From: Isoptericola sediminis
GTDB taxonomy: Bacteria; Actinomycetota; Actinomycetes; Actinomycetales; Cellulomonadaceae
NCBI RefSeq assembly: GCF_013085345.1
Contig: NZ_JABFAJ010000018.1
Coordinates: 91,540-155,539, forward strand
Reading direction: 5' to 3'
DNA: 64,000 nucleotides
A program made the position numbers and the translations under genes. A model generated the notes under the pieces. It searched no databases. It was not told the DNA's origin and worked only from the letters and a program-made list of their open reading frames with translations. Below, in pieces: positions 1 to 8,979 of the stretch; within the stretch, counting starts at the first letter, position 1; each line of letters begins with the position of its first letter.

Positions 1-483
1 GTTCTGGCCGGAGACGATGATGCCCGTGGTCATGCCGAGGAACCGGTAGACACGGCCCATCAGCTCGCCCTGGTACTTCGCCAGGAAGTCGTTGGTGGTG
101 ATGACGTGCACGCCCTTGCCCGTCAGGGCGTTGAGGTACGCGGCGGTGGTGGCGACCAGCGTCTTGCCCTCACCGGTCTTCATCTCGGCGATGTTGCCCT
201 CGTGCAGGGCGGCACCGCCGATGAGCTGCACGTCGAAGTGGCGCTGGCCGAGGGTCCTGCGCGCGGCCTCACGGACCGTGGCGAACGCCTCCGGGAGCAG
301 CTCGTCGAGCGTGGCGCCGTGCTCCAGGCGGTCCTTGAACCGCTGCGTCTCCTCCTGCAGCTCGGTGTCGCTCAGCTCGACGAAGCTGGACTCGAGCCGG
401 TTCACCTGCTCGGCGAGGCCGGTCAGCTTCTTGAGGGTCCGCCCCTCGCCGAAGCGGAGGATCTTCTCGAGGATCGCAGGCAC
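1..483 (-). CDS. secA: SecA preprotein translocase ATPase, N-terminal part (runs off the window)
   Basis: This is the first 161 codons of SecA, the cytoplasmic ATPase that pushes preproteins through the SecYEG channel; the rest lies beyond position 1. The GTG start at 483 gives a typical actinobacterial beginning ([14 protein letters not shown]), and a GGGAG ribosome site lies just upstream. The family Walker A, MKTGEGKT, is at residues 101-108, followed by the TNDFLAKY stretch of nucleotide-binding domain 1. Actinobacteria often have two SecA copies. The position close to hpf, comF and mtrAB is that of the housekeeping SecA1. I am very sure of the family; the SecA1 assignment is inferred from context. 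Confidence 0.95.
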   Translation of the reverse strand, partial: MPAILEKILRFGEGRTLKKLTGLAEQVNRLESSFVELSDTELQEETQRFKDRLEHGATLDELLPEAFATVREAARRTLGQRHFDVQLIGGAALHEGNIAEMKTGEGKTLVATTAAYLNALTGKGVHVITTNDFLAKYQGELMGRVYRFLGMTTGIIVSGQN

Positions 484-658
484 GCAGTACTCCCGGGTCG
501 GTGGTGCCCGGGTGGCCCCGAGCCCGTTCGGTGGTGCCGACGGGATCTGCTGGCGTCGCCCTCGTCGCCCGTCGCACCGCCTGCCATCCTATTCGGTCTC
601 ACGGCTCCGGTGGGCCGGGTTCGCGACCGACGAACGACCCGCCCCGGCGCCGGAGGCC
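484..658. promoter_or_regulatory. Upstream region of secA
   Basis: This 175-base gap separates the antiporter stop from the secA start. On the minus strand a weak -10-like TAGGAT lies near 588-593, roughly 105 bases before the secA start. I see no convincing -35 partner, hairpin or operator, so promoter placement is tentative. Confidence 0.25.
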
Positions 659-2248
659 TCAGCGTCCCGTCGAGAGCACCTCGGCCGCCCGGTCGGCGAG
701 CTCGGCACCGGCGGCCCCGTAGATGTGGAACACCGCGTGCGCCCCGTGGCGCCGCAGCTCCGCGACGTCGTCGTCGTACCGGGCGATCGCGGCGACGTAC
801 CCCTCGAAACCGGCCTCCTGCAGCCGCGAGAGGGCGATGAGGTTGGCGTTGTGGAACGGCATGGCCAGCACGGCGAGGCGGACGTGCCCGGCCCGTTTGA
901 CGCGGGCCCAGAACTCGACGTCGGTGGCGTCGGCGCGGACCACCTCGAAACCCTCGCCCTGCAGCGCCGTGACGCGTTTGAGGTCGTGCTCGACCCCGAC
1001 GACGCGCAGGCCGTACTCGTCCCGCAGGCGGGCGCAGGTGGTCGAGCCGACCCGGCCCAGTCCCATGACGAGGGCGTCGACGTCGCCGATGTCCACGACG
1101 CGGTCGTCCATGTGCAGCCGGGACGGGTCCTTCGGCGGCAGGAACCGGGTGAGCCAGGAGGCGATCTCCACGCCCCGGCGGTTCACCGCCGCGGAGAGCG
1201 CGAAGCTCGCAGCGACCGCCAACGAGATGACGACGAGCCAGTCGTCGTCGACCATGCCCACCTCGACGCCGACGGCGACCACGATGATGCCGAACTCGGA
1301 GTAGTTCCCGAGCACGAGGCCGGTCAGGAACGACGTGCGACGGCGGAGCCGCGCCATCCACAGCAGCACGGCGTACCCGGCGGCCTGCAGCGGCAGCATC
1401 AGCAGCAGCAGGAGCGCCAGGCCGACGTGCTGCGGCTCCGGCGTCCCGTGCAGCCCGATCTCGAGGAAGAACGCGACGAGCATGACGTCCTTGAACGTCA
1501 TCAGCGACCGTGACATCTCACCGGCGCTCGGGTGGGAGGCGAGGAGCGCCCCCATGACCAGCGCGCCGACGTCCCCGGACAGCCCGAGGTGCTCGAAGAG
1601 GTAGAACCCCGGCCCCAGCGCCACCGCGACGCCGAAGATGGCCTGGAGCTCGCCGTGGCCGACACGCGACCACACCGCGTGCAGCACCCGGCGCCCGGGG
1701 ATGAACAGCAGCAGGGCCACCGCCCACGGGCTGGGCGGGCGCCCCTCGGCGATGGCCAGGAACGTCACGGCGACGACGTCCTGGATGACCAGGATGCCCA
1801 CGGCGATCCGTCCGTACAGGCTCGTCGCGTCCGACCGGTCCTCGAGCACCTTGACCACGAAGACCGTCGAGCTGAAGGACAGCGCGAGCCCGATGAGCGC
1901 GATCGTGCCGAACCCGTCGCCGGCCACCAGCGCCATCCCCGCCGCGGCGAGCACACCCAGGAACCCGATGCCGAGCGCCACCGAGAACACCATGTGGCTG
2001 ACCGTCGTCAGCCAGATCTCCGGGCGGACCAGCGAGCGCACGTCCAGCTTCAGACCGATGGTGAACAGCAGCAGCGCCACACCGACCTCGGCGATCGTGG
2101 CGAGACCGGGCAGCTCCGGGGCGCCTGCCGCGCCGAGGGCGAAGCCGGCCGCGAGGAAACCGACCAGAGGCGGCAGCCGCACGAGGGTGGCGACGACACC
2201 ACCCACGAACGCCACGCCGACGTAGAGAGCGAGCGTCTCCACGGGCAC
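659..2248 (-). CDS. CPA2-family cation/proton antiporter with RCK (TrkA-N) domain
   Basis: A 529-residue membrane antiporter of the KefB/YbaL type, expected to exchange K+ or Na+ for H+ across the plasma membrane. Residues 1-360 form about twelve hydrophobic segments with the family's Na_H_Exchanger features, including LLLFTIGLKLDV (about 60-70) and the QDVVAV helix (156-161). A cytoplasmic tail from about 390 carries a Rossmann nucleotide-binding TrkA-N domain with GLGRVG at 396-401. Length is normal for the short YbaL-like subgroup, which lacks a full TrkA-C. It lies 51 bases downstream of the DNA glycosylase gene on the same strand. The transported ion cannot be told from sequence. Confidence 0.9.
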   Translation of the reverse strand: MPVETLALYVGVAFVGGVVATLVRLPPLVGFLAAGFALGAAGAPELPGLATIAEVGVALLLFTIGLKLDVRSLVRPEIWLTTVSHMVFSVALGIGFLGVLAAAGMALVAGDGFGTIALIGLALSFSSTVFVVKVLEDRSDATSLYGRIAVGILVIQDVVAVTFLAIAEGRPPSPWAVALLLFIPGRRVLHAVWSRVGHGELQAIFGVAVALGPGFYLFEHLGLSGDVGALVMGALLASHPSAGEMSRSLMTFKDVMLVAFFLEIGLHGTPEPQHVGLALLLLLMLPLQAAGYAVLLWMARLRRRTSFLTGLVLGNYSEFGIIVVAVGVEVGMVDDDWLVVISLAVAASFALSAAVNRRGVEIASWLTRFLPPKDPSRLHMDDRVVDIGDVDALVMGLGRVGSTTCARLRDEYGLRVVGVEHDLKRVTALQGEGFEVVRADATDVEFWARVKRAGHVRLAVLAMPFHNANLIALSRLQEAGFEGYVAAIARYDDDVAELRRHGAHAVFHIYGAAGAELADRAAEVLSTGR

Positions 2249-2299
2249 CTCCTCCCCTGTAGCCGCCGATCCTACGGTCCGTGGCGGCCCCGTGGGTCG

Positions 2300-3544
2300 T
2301 CAGTCCGACGTCGCGCCCCGGATCGTCGCCCGCAGCGCGTCGGACAGGTCGCCGGGCGGCTCGACGACGACGTCGTCGAGACCCGACCACCGGGCGAGCG
2401 TCCACAGCTCGTCGGCGAGCCGGCCAGGGGTGTCGGCTCCCGTGCCGCCCGTGCGGTGGCTGGCCGCCACGCGCAGCACCCGCCCTCCCCGGTCGGCCTT
2501 GAGGTCCACCATCGCCGAGATCCGGTCTCCCTCGAGGAACGGCAGGACGTAGTAGCCCAGTCGTCGTCGGTGCGCCGGGGTGTAGATCTCGATCCGGTAG
2601 AAGACGTCGAAGAGGGACTGCAGGCGACGCCGCTCCCAGACCAGCGGGTCGAACGGGCTCAGCAGCGCCGCACCCTCGGCGCGGCGCGGGACGACGGCGT
2701 CACGGTGGCGGTAGGTGGGCTCGCTCCAACCCTGCACGTCGACGGGCACGAGGGTCCCGTCGTCGACCAGCTCCGTCAGCGCCCGGGCGGCGGCCGGTCC
2801 CCGCAGCCGGAAGTAGTCGCGGAAGCACCGGGCGGTGCCGACACCGTGCGCCCGCGCGCCCAGCTCCAGCAGGCGACGCACGGCGACGTCGTCGGGGACG
2901 GGCGGGGCGTTCCGCACCGCCGGCGGGAGCACGCGCTCGGCCAGGTCGTAGCAGCGCTCGAAGGACTCGGTGCGCCGGGCCGAGAGCACCTCGCCGGTGA
3001 AGAACATGTACTCCAGGCAGCGCTTCGCCACTGACCAGTTCCAGCCCCAGTCCTCCCGGGGCCGGGACCCCGCCCGTCCGGCGGACTCGAGCTCGGCGTG
3101 GATCCGACCCGCGGTGACGGGCCCGAGCTGGGCGACGAGCGACCGCACCAGGTCGAGCTCGACGGGGTGGGCGTGCGCGGTCGCGGCGATGACACCCCAC
3201 GCCTCCTGCTGCGCCGCCCGACGTCGCCACTCCAGCAACGGATAGGTGGTGACCGGGACGTACGACGCCTCGTGGGCCCAGGTCTCGACCAGTCGCCGCG
3301 GTGAGCGTCCGCTCGCCCGGTCGAGCAGGCCGGTGTCGTACGGGCCGAGCCGGGAGTACAGCGGCATCAGGTGCGCCCGGGCGAGCACGTTGACCGAGTC
3401 GATCTGGAGCAGGTTGAGCCGGTCGACGGTGGCGGTCAGCCGGCGCATGGTCACCGGCGCGTCGCGTCGCGGCCGGTCCAGCGCCTGGGCGCGCAGCGCG
3501 ACCCGGCGCGCCTGTGCGTTGGACATCGTCTCCACGGTCGTCAT
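2300..3544 (-). CDS. YcaQ/AlkZ-like winged-helix DNA glycosylase
   Basis: A 414-residue member of the HTH_42 (AlkZ/YcaQ) family. Characterised members remove alkylated bases or unhook interstrand crosslinks. The catalytic Q-x-D motif of the YcaQ branch is visible as QID at residues 47-49 (LNLLQIDSVNVL). The conserved PLYSRLGPYD stretch follows. The open frame extends upstream to 3733, but conserved sequence begins only near the ATG at 3544; a second ATG at 3526 with GTGGAG before it is an equally good start. Upstream lie an unusual set of 20-base repeats and the hairpin behind hpf. The assignment to glycosylase rather than transcription factor rests on the QxD motif. Confidence 0.82.
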   Translation of the reverse strand: MTTVETMSNAQARRVALRAQALDRPRRDAPVTMRRLTATVDRLNLLQIDSVNVLARAHLMPLYSRLGPYDTGLLDRASGRSPRRLVETWAHEASYVPVTTYPLLEWRRRAAQQEAWGVIAATAHAHPVELDLVRSLVAQLGPVTAGRIHAELESAGRAGSRPREDWGWNWSVAKRCLEYMFFTGEVLSARRTESFERCYDLAERVLPPAVRNAPPVPDDVAVRRLLELGARAHGVGTARCFRDYFRLRGPAAARALTELVDDGTLVPVDVQGWSEPTYRHRDAVVPRRAEGAALLSPFDPLVWERRRLQSLFDVFYRIEIYTPAHRRRLGYYVLPFLEGDRISAMVDLKADRGGRVLRVAASHRTGGTGADTPGRLADELWTLARWSGLDDVVVEPPGDLSDALRATIRGATSD

Positions 3545-3595
3545 CCTGCCCGTCGACCCCGACAGGCACACGCCGCGCCGTGCCGACCCGCCAGG

Positions 3596-3665
3596 ATCCG
3601 TCCTGACCCGGGGGAATCCGTCCTGACTCGACCAGACACGTCCTGACCCGCGAGGAGCGGCGGTG
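3596..3665. repeat. Three to four 20-base-phased direct repeats upstream of the glycosylase gene
   Basis: The decamer TCCTGACCCG occurs at 3601-3610 and 3641-3650, with a one-mismatch copy (TCCTGACTCG) at 3621-3630. The spacing is exactly 20 bases. A weaker fourth copy ends in TGACCCG at 3664-3670. Two copies share the longer ATCCGTCCTGAC core. The block ends about 50 bases before the start codon of the minus-strand glycosylase gene, a place where an operator could sit. Confidence 0.55.
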
Positions 3666-3715
3666 ACCCGCCACGGAGCGTCCCGCGCCGCGAGACCCGT
3701 CGAGACGCGGGGACG

Positions 3716-3761
3716 CGACGGGGCCCCGGGCACGATCGTCCTCGTGCCCGGGGCCCCGTCG
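3716..3761 (-). terminator. Perfect 20-bp hairpin behind hpf, probable terminator
   Basis: Positions 3716-3735 and 3742-3761 are exact reverse complements, leaving a 6-base loop. The structure begins 16 bases past the hpf stop codon on the minus strand. No T-run follows, as is common for actinobacterial terminators. It is symmetric and could act in both directions. Confidence 0.7.
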
Positions 3762-3776
3762 GACCCGACCGGTCCC

Positions 3777-4436
3777 TCAGGTGAGCTGGGTGACCGGTGC
3801 GGCCGCCGCGCAGGTGGTGTCCAGCTCGATCACGCCGTACGACCACCCCCGACGCCGGTAGACCGCCGCGGGCCGCGCGGACTCCTTGTCGATGAAGAGG
3901 AAGAAGTCGTGGCCGACGAGCTCCATCCGCTCGACGGCGTCGTCCACCGTCATCGGCTCCCCGTGGTGCAGCTTCTGGCGGATCACGACCGGCGAGTCGC
4001 CCAGCTGGTGCTCGACGGAGTCACCGGGCGTCTCCAGGACGGCGGGCTCGGGCTCGGAGCGCTCGGCCAGCACCTCGTCGACCGTGCTCGGGTCGGCGAA
4101 CGGCCGCGCGTCCTCCGCGCCGCGGCGGCGGTGGTCCTTCTTGTGCCGGTCGCGAGAACGCCGCAGACGCTCACTGAGCTTCTCCATCGCGAGGTCCAGG
4201 GCGGCGAACCTGTCGTCCGCCGCCGCCTCCGCGCGGATGATGGGCCCCTTCGACCGCACCGTGAGCTCGACCCGCTCGCTGACGTCCGACAGCCGGGGGT
4301 TGTTCTCGTGCGTGACCTCGACGTCCACGCGGCGCGTGTTCGGCGAGAGCTGGGTGACCTTGGTGAGCTTGTCCTGGACGTGCTCCCGGAACTTGTCCGT
4401 CACGTCCGTGTGCCTGCCGACGACGGCGATCTCCAT
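3777..4436 (-). CDS. hpf: Long-form ribosome hibernation promoting factor
   Basis: A 219-residue long HPF. Such proteins bind the 30S decoding region and dimerise through the C-terminus to make inactive 100S ribosomes. The N-terminal S30AE domain (about residues 1-100) begins MEIAVVGRHTDVTDKF. A charged linker follows, and the C-terminal dimerisation domain (about 160-219) has the family stretch AVYRRRGWSYGVIEL. I chose the ATG at 4436 because GTGGAG lies 7-8 bases before it and family homology begins there; the frame is open further upstream. It is a single-gene unit between comF and a strong hairpin. Its position between secA and comF is normal in actinobacteria. Confidence 0.93.
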   Translation of the reverse strand: MEIAVVGRHTDVTDKFREHVQDKLTKVTQLSPNTRRVDVEVTHENNPRLSDVSERVELTVRSKGPIIRAEAAADDRFAALDLAMEKLSERLRRSRDRHKKDHRRRGAEDARPFADPSTVDEVLAERSEPEPAVLETPGDSVEHQLGDSPVVIRQKLHHGEPMTVDDAVERMELVGHDFFLFIDKESARPAAVYRRRGWSYGVIELDTTCAAAAPVTQLT

Positions 4437-4500
4437 CGTGTCGCTCCACTTCATCAGATGGCCGCCGCGCCTCGCACGGTCGGCCGGATCGGGCTGTCTG

Positions 4501-4543
4501 GGCACCGTTGCCGGTGCCGGGTGGGCACCACCTCCCGGGTGCC
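4501..4543 (-). terminator. GGCACC/GGTGCC hairpins between comF and hpf
   Basis: GGCACCG at 4501-4507 pairs with CGGTGCC at 4512-4518, and GGCACC at 4524-4529 pairs with GGTGCC at 4538-4543. These two short stems lie about 75-120 bases beyond the comF stop, so they could end the mtrA-mtrB-lpqB-comF transcript. They could equally lie in the hpf 5' leader. No T-run is present, so confidence is low. Confidence 0.35.
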
Positions 4544-4618
4544 GGGCCGCTGCCCGGTCCGCTCGTGCGATGCGACGTCCGTCCCGCTGGTGCGGTGGGG
4601 CGTCGTCGGGTTCTCACA

Positions 4619-5440
4619 TTAACCCCAAGGTGACCCGAGGGTGAACTGCTGGCGAGGATCCGTCGTCGCACGTCGGCCGCTGCCTCCCGGCGGCGGCGTC
4701 GCCGCCAGCACGAACGCGCCGACGACGGCCCGGCCGGCCCGCTCGAGAACCTCCTCGGCCGCGGCGAGGGTCGCGCCCGTGGTGAGCACGTCGTCCACGA
4801 GGACGCACCGGCGCACGGCTCGCGAGGGCCGCTCGCGCAGCACCAGCGCGGACGCGAGGTTCCGTCCGCGCTCCCGCGCGCCGAGCCCGACCTGGTCGCG
4901 CGACGGACGACGACGCAGCGCGGCGACCGGCTCCGCACGCACGCCGCCGGCGGTCAGCCCCCGGGCGACCGCCGCGGCGAGGGACCGCACCGGTTCCCGT
5001 CCCCGGCGCCACCGAGCCCCCGGCGACGAGGGCACCGGCACAACGGCGAGGGGACCACCCGTGGCGACGGCGGCGAGCCGCGGGGCGGTGCGCGCGGCCG
5101 CCCGCGTCAGGGCCGGCCGGAACAGCCCGTCGAGATCGGCCCGGCCGTGGTCCTTCCACGCCACCACGATCGCCCGGACGTCGTCGGTGCCGTCCGCGAG
5201 CGCCCAGACCGGCAGCGGAGCGCGGCCGTCACACCGGTCCAGCCGGGGGGCCCCGCCCTCGGCGCGCCACGGAGCGCCCCCCGCGGCCGTGCGGGCGCAG
5301 GACGCGCACCAGCGCACGTCGTGCCTGCCGCAGCCGGGGCAGGCGACGGGGACGACCAGGCGGGCGAGGGCGGTGAGCACCCGGCGGACGATGCCACCCA
5401 CGACGGCCCCGCCACGCGGCGTCGGGGCGCGCAGCGGCAC
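4619..5440 (-). CDS. ComF family phosphoribosyltransferase-like protein
   Basis: A 273-residue ComF/GntX family protein. A four-cysteine zinc knuckle is present at residues 34, 37, 45 and 48 (CPGCGRHDVRWCASC). The phosphoribosyltransferase PRPP loop is VLVDDVLTTGAT at 213-224. In naturally competent bacteria ComF helps take up single-stranded DNA. In actinobacteria the gene is conserved behind lpqB but its role is not settled. It starts 42 bases after lpqB on the same strand, so it is probably the last gene of the mtrA operon. The N-terminal 20 residues before the knuckle are poorly conserved and the exact start could be a little later. Confidence 0.88.
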   Translation of the reverse strand: MPLRAPTPRGGAVVGGIVRRVLTALARLVVPVACPGCGRHDVRWCASCARTAAGGAPWRAEGGAPRLDRCDGRAPLPVWALADGTDDVRAIVVAWKDHGRADLDGLFRPALTRAAARTAPRLAAVATGGPLAVVPVPSSPGARWRRGREPVRSLAAAVARGLTAGGVRAEPVAALRRRPSRDQVGLGARERGRNLASALVLRERPSRAVRRCVLVDDVLTTGATLAAAEEVLERAGRAVVGAFVLAATPPPGGSGRRATTDPRQQFTLGSPWG

Positions 5441-5482
5441 CCCCGCGGACTCCCGGCTCCTGGGGGTGACCGGAGGGCGGTC

Positions 5483-7219
5483 TCAGCCCGGGTACGCGAC
5501 CGCGACCACGCCGCCGGACACGGAGGGCCACAGCGCCGAGCTCTGACGCGTCTGCAGCACACCGCCGGTATCGAGGACCAGCATCGGGCTGGCACCGACC
5601 GCGGAGGCCACATGGACGGGCTCGCCCGGGGTCACCAGCTCGCGGGCCCCGGCGTCGGAGGTGCCCGCGAGTCCCCCGATGCCGGCGAGCGAGAGCACCT
5701 GGCTCCCGTCCGGGGCACGTCCGAGCAGCACGACGGTGGTCTCGCCGGACCAGTCCGCCGCGGAGACCGAGGGCACGGGTGCGCCGATCCGCCACGGCGT
5801 GGACAGCCCCGTCGGGACGTCCTCGGCGTCGCGCTGGATCGCCGCGGCCCACACCTCCCGGCCCTCCGGCCCCTGGACGACCAGCACGACACGTGCGCCC
5901 TCGGGCGAGACCCGCACGGAGCGCACCCGGCGGTCCACCAGCCACTCGACCTCCAGGCGTGACGAGGCACCGGCCTCCCGGACCACCCACAGCTCGCCGT
6001 CGACGGCCGTCCACACGGTCCCGAAACGGTCGACGGACGGTGGCAGGACGCCCTCGCCGCGCAGCAGCTGGACGGGCTCGGCGTCGGCGGCCACCCGCAG
6101 GAGACGGTCGTCGCCGTCCCGCACGACGACGGGGCGGTCCCCCGGGCCCGCGCCGACCGCCGTCAGATCGAGGCCGGCGGTGATCGGCGGCTCGGTGAGC
6201 TCGACCAGCTCGGTGCCGGACACCCTGCGCAGCTGTGGTCCCTCTTCGCCCCGGTCGACGACGGCGAGGGCGTCGCCGATCGTGACGGGCCGGGACGGGG
6301 CGTCGCTCGCCTGGACGGCGAGCGGGTTGTTGCCGTCCGAGAGCTCGACGCTGCGCCCGTCGCCCTCCCGCAGGGTCTCCTCCAGCTGGGCCACGAGCAA
6401 CGACCGGTCCTCGGCGGGCGCGGCGGAGATCGCCGAGGTCACCGACACGTCGATGACGCCCCGGTCGTCGACGCTCACCGAGTCGATCGCCAGCGTCGTG
6501 CCCTCCGGCACCACGGACACCACGGACTGCTGCAGCGGTTCGGGAGGACCGGCGAGGATCTCCTGGGTCGCGGCCGTGCGCCAGGACTGCTCGGGGTACC
6601 AGCGCACGTCCGGCACCCACCAGCGGCGGTCCGGCGTCGGGTAGTACAGGGTCGTGCGGTGGAACGCCTCCGCGAGGAAGTTGGCCAGCACCAGCAGGCC
6701 GTCCTCGAGCCCGGTGATCCGCCACTCGCCGTCGGTGCCGCGGGACAGGTCGTAGGAGAGGTCGACCGCGCTCGGTTCGGGCAGCTCGGTGTACGCGCCG
6801 GTCTCGTCGATGCTGGCGGCGACCAGGGCCTCGCCGTGGACCGAGGTCGTCGCCGAGGCGTCGTCGTACTCCTCGACGGTCCAGTCGGGGTACTCCGTGA
6901 GCACCAGCACCGGCGCGCCGTGGTTCCACTGCGACCAGGCGACGGGCGTCAGGTACTCCCGCGCGACGGCGAACGTGTTGGCCGAGGCCGGCCCGAACTG
7001 CGCCACGGAGACGAAGTCCTGGACGATCTGCTGCGGGTCCGCGCCCGGTGACGGTCCCTGCACGTTGAAACCGACGTCGACCGGGGTGTCGACCCGGACC
7101 TCGCCCTGCATGACGTCGCCCGAGGTCGGCATCGATGCGCAGCCGACGAGGGCGAGCGCCGCCGCGACGAGTCCCGCCAGCGCGGCCGCGGCCCTCCGTG
7201 GTGTCCGGTGCACGGTCAT
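5483..7219 (-). CDS. lpqB: Lipoprotein LpqB, partner of the MtrAB system
   Basis: A 578-residue lipoprotein. The signal peptide ends in a lipobox (LALVGC) with the lipidated cysteine at residue 27. Behind it come an LpqB N-terminal domain, a GerMN domain (about 210-310) and a C-terminal beta-propeller region. LpqB of mycobacteria works outside the membrane with the sensor MtrB and affects cell-wall homeostasis. The ATG at 7219 overlaps the mtrB stop by four bases (ATGA), so the two are translationally coupled. Length and order match other actinobacteria closely. Confidence 0.93.
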   Translation of the reverse strand: MTVHRTPRRAAAALAGLVAAALALVGCASMPTSGDVMQGEVRVDTPVDVGFNVQGPSPGADPQQIVQDFVSVAQFGPASANTFAVAREYLTPVAWSQWNHGAPVLVLTEYPDWTVEEYDDASATTSVHGEALVAASIDETGAYTELPEPSAVDLSYDLSRGTDGEWRITGLEDGLLVLANFLAEAFHRTTLYYPTPDRRWWVPDVRWYPEQSWRTAATQEILAGPPEPLQQSVVSVVPEGTTLAIDSVSVDDRGVIDVSVTSAISAAPAEDRSLLVAQLEETLREGDGRSVELSDGNNPLAVQASDAPSRPVTIGDALAVVDRGEEGPQLRRVSGTELVELTEPPITAGLDLTAVGAGPGDRPVVVRDGDDRLLRVAADAEPVQLLRGEGVLPPSVDRFGTVWTAVDGELWVVREAGASSRLEVEWLVDRRVRSVRVSPEGARVVLVVQGPEGREVWAAAIQRDAEDVPTGLSTPWRIGAPVPSVSAADWSGETTVVLLGRAPDGSQVLSLAGIGGLAGTSDAGARELVTPGEPVHVASAVGASPMLVLDTGGVLQTRQSSALWPSVSGGVVAVAYPG

Positions 7220-8979
7220 GGGGTCTCCTCGTGGCTCGCCGAGAGGTCGGGGATCGCCGTCGGCGTCGGTCCGGTCGGTGGGTTGACCACCGGGACCTGC
7301 CCCGTCTCCAGCAGCCGCTCGCCCGAGCGGTCGGGTCCTTCGAGGGGCAGGGGCGACCCGGTCAGCCGGATGCCGGCCCGGCGCGGCAGCGTGAGGCGGA
7401 AGCTGGCCCCCGCGCCGGGGCTGCCCCAGGCCTGCAGCCGGCCGGCGTGCAGCCGGGCGTCCTCCTGCGAGATGGCCAGGCCCAGCCCCGTCCCGCCCGT
7501 GGTGCGCGCGCGGGCGGGGTCCGCGCGCCAGAACCGGTCGAAGACCCGGTTGAGCTCGTCGGGGGTCAGTCCGATCCCGTGGTCGCGGACCACCACGGCG
7601 ACCGCCTCGTCGTCGCCGCCCACCGTGACCTCGACGGGGTTGCCCTCGGCGTGCTCGACGGCGTTCACCACCAGGTTGCGCAGGATGCGCTCGACGCGGC
7701 GCGGGTCGATGTCGGCGCGGACCGGCTCCCCCGGCATGTCCACCGACAGGAACACACCCTTGCTCTCGGCCAGCGGGGCCGCGGTGTCGACGACGGCGGT
7801 CACGACGTCGCGCAGGTCCCGGTGCTCGACGTCCAGCACCGCCGCGCCGGCGTCGAACCGGCTGATCTCCAGCAGGTCGGTGAGCAGCTCCTCGAACCGG
7901 TCGAGCTGGGTCTGCAGCAGCTCCGCCGACCGGCGGGCCGCCGGGTCGAGGTCGTCGCGGGCGGCGTAGATGACCTCACCGGCCATCCGCACGGTGGTCA
8001 GCGGGGTCCGCAGCTCGTGCGAGACGTCGGAGACGAACCGGCGCTGGGAGGTCGACAGCTCCTCCATGCGCGCGATCTGGTCCTCGAGGCTGGCGGCCAT
8101 CTCGTTGAAGGTCCGCGCCAGGGTGGCCATCTCGTCCTGCCCGCGGGAACCGGGCATGCGCACGTCCAGGTGTCCCTCCCCGAGCCGCGACGCGGCGGTC
8201 GCCGCGCGGCGCACCGGCGCCACGGTCTGGCGGGTCACGGTCCAGGTGAGCAGCCCGATCATCGCGATGATGACCGCCGCCCCGATCGCGAGGGTGCGCT
8301 GCACGAATCGCAGGGTCTCCTGCTGGGAGGCGAGCGAGTACAGCGCGTACAGCTCGTAGGTCCCCGCAGAGGCCAGCTCGACCGTGGTGCCGAACACGAC
8401 ACCCGGCTCGTCGGCCCCGGACTCGCTGTACGCGGCCGGGATGAGCACCGACTGCAGCACGGGACCGTCGGTCGTGAGCGTGGCCTCGCGCAGCGCGGGG
8501 CTCACGACGTCCCGCACGGAGAGGTCCTGCCGGGACGACGGGTCGACGAGCGGCAGGCTCTGGTCCGGCGCCTGGCGCAGGAAGTAGTCCTGCGCGCTCG
8601 AGCCGATCGCGCTGAGGCCGAGGATCACGTCGCGCAGCAAGGACTGCTGCTCCCCGATCGTCGTGGCCGTCGACGCGCTGAACCGCGACTGGGTCTCCTG
8701 GACCAGCGCGGCGTTCTCCGCCTCGATCTGCTCGATGCGCTGCTCGAACAGCCCGTCCCGGATGGAGTCCGACAGGAACAGCCCCAGGACCACGACCACC
8801 AGCACTCCGAGGGCGAGCGCGGTGGTGACCACGCGGACCTGCATCGAGGAGCGCCAGCGCAGCACGAGCGAGCGCACCCCGGCGACGAACGGGTTCTGCG
8901 GATCGCCGGAGGGGGCCTCCGCCGCGGTGACGTCGTCGGGCACGGCCGAACGACCCGCCGGCTCGTCAGCGGGCGGCAC
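7216..8979 (-). CDS. mtrB: Sensor histidine kinase MtrB
   Basis: A 587-residue membrane kinase that phosphorylates MtrA in response to envelope and division state. Transmembrane helices lie at about 50-70 and 230-250 and enclose an extracellular sensor domain. HAMP (about 250-303) is followed by HisKA with the phospho-acceptor His321 in FVSDVSHELRTPL, then HATPase_c with the N box (NLVVNAVEHAEG) and glycine boxes (DHGIGL, GTGLGLAIS). The GTG start at 8979 overlaps the end of mtrA by 14 bases, and the stop overlaps lpqB. The whole set is one operon. Confidence 0.95.
   Translation of the reverse strand: MPPADEPAGRSAVPDDVTAAEAPSGDPQNPFVAGVRSLVLRWRSSMQVRVVTTALALGVLVVVVLGLFLSDSIRDGLFEQRIEQIEAENAALVQETQSRFSASTATTIGEQQSLLRDVILGLSAIGSSAQDYFLRQAPDQSLPLVDPSSRQDLSVRDVVSPALREATLTTDGPVLQSVLIPAAYSESGADEPGVVFGTTVELASAGTYELYALYSLASQQETLRFVQRTLAIGAAVIIAMIGLLTWTVTRQTVAPVRRAATAASRLGEGHLDVRMPGSRGQDEMATLARTFNEMAASLEDQIARMEELSTSQRRFVSDVSHELRTPLTTVRMAGEVIYAARDDLDPAARRSAELLQTQLDRFEELLTDLLEISRFDAGAAVLDVEHRDLRDVVTAVVDTAAPLAESKGVFLSVDMPGEPVRADIDPRRVERILRNLVVNAVEHAEGNPVEVTVGGDDEAVAVVVRDHGIGLTPDELNRVFDRFWRADPARARTTGGTGLGLAISQEDARLHAGRLQAWGSPGAGASFRLTLPRRAGIRLTGSPLPLEGPDRSGERLLETGQVPVVNPPTGPTPTAIPDLSASHEETP

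Noticed and set aside
92..1513. Long plus-strand open frame opposite secA and the antiporter gene
   Set aside because: It is antisense to two clearly conserved proteins and has Arg/Pro/Asp-rich low-complexity sequence typical of high-GC shadow frames.
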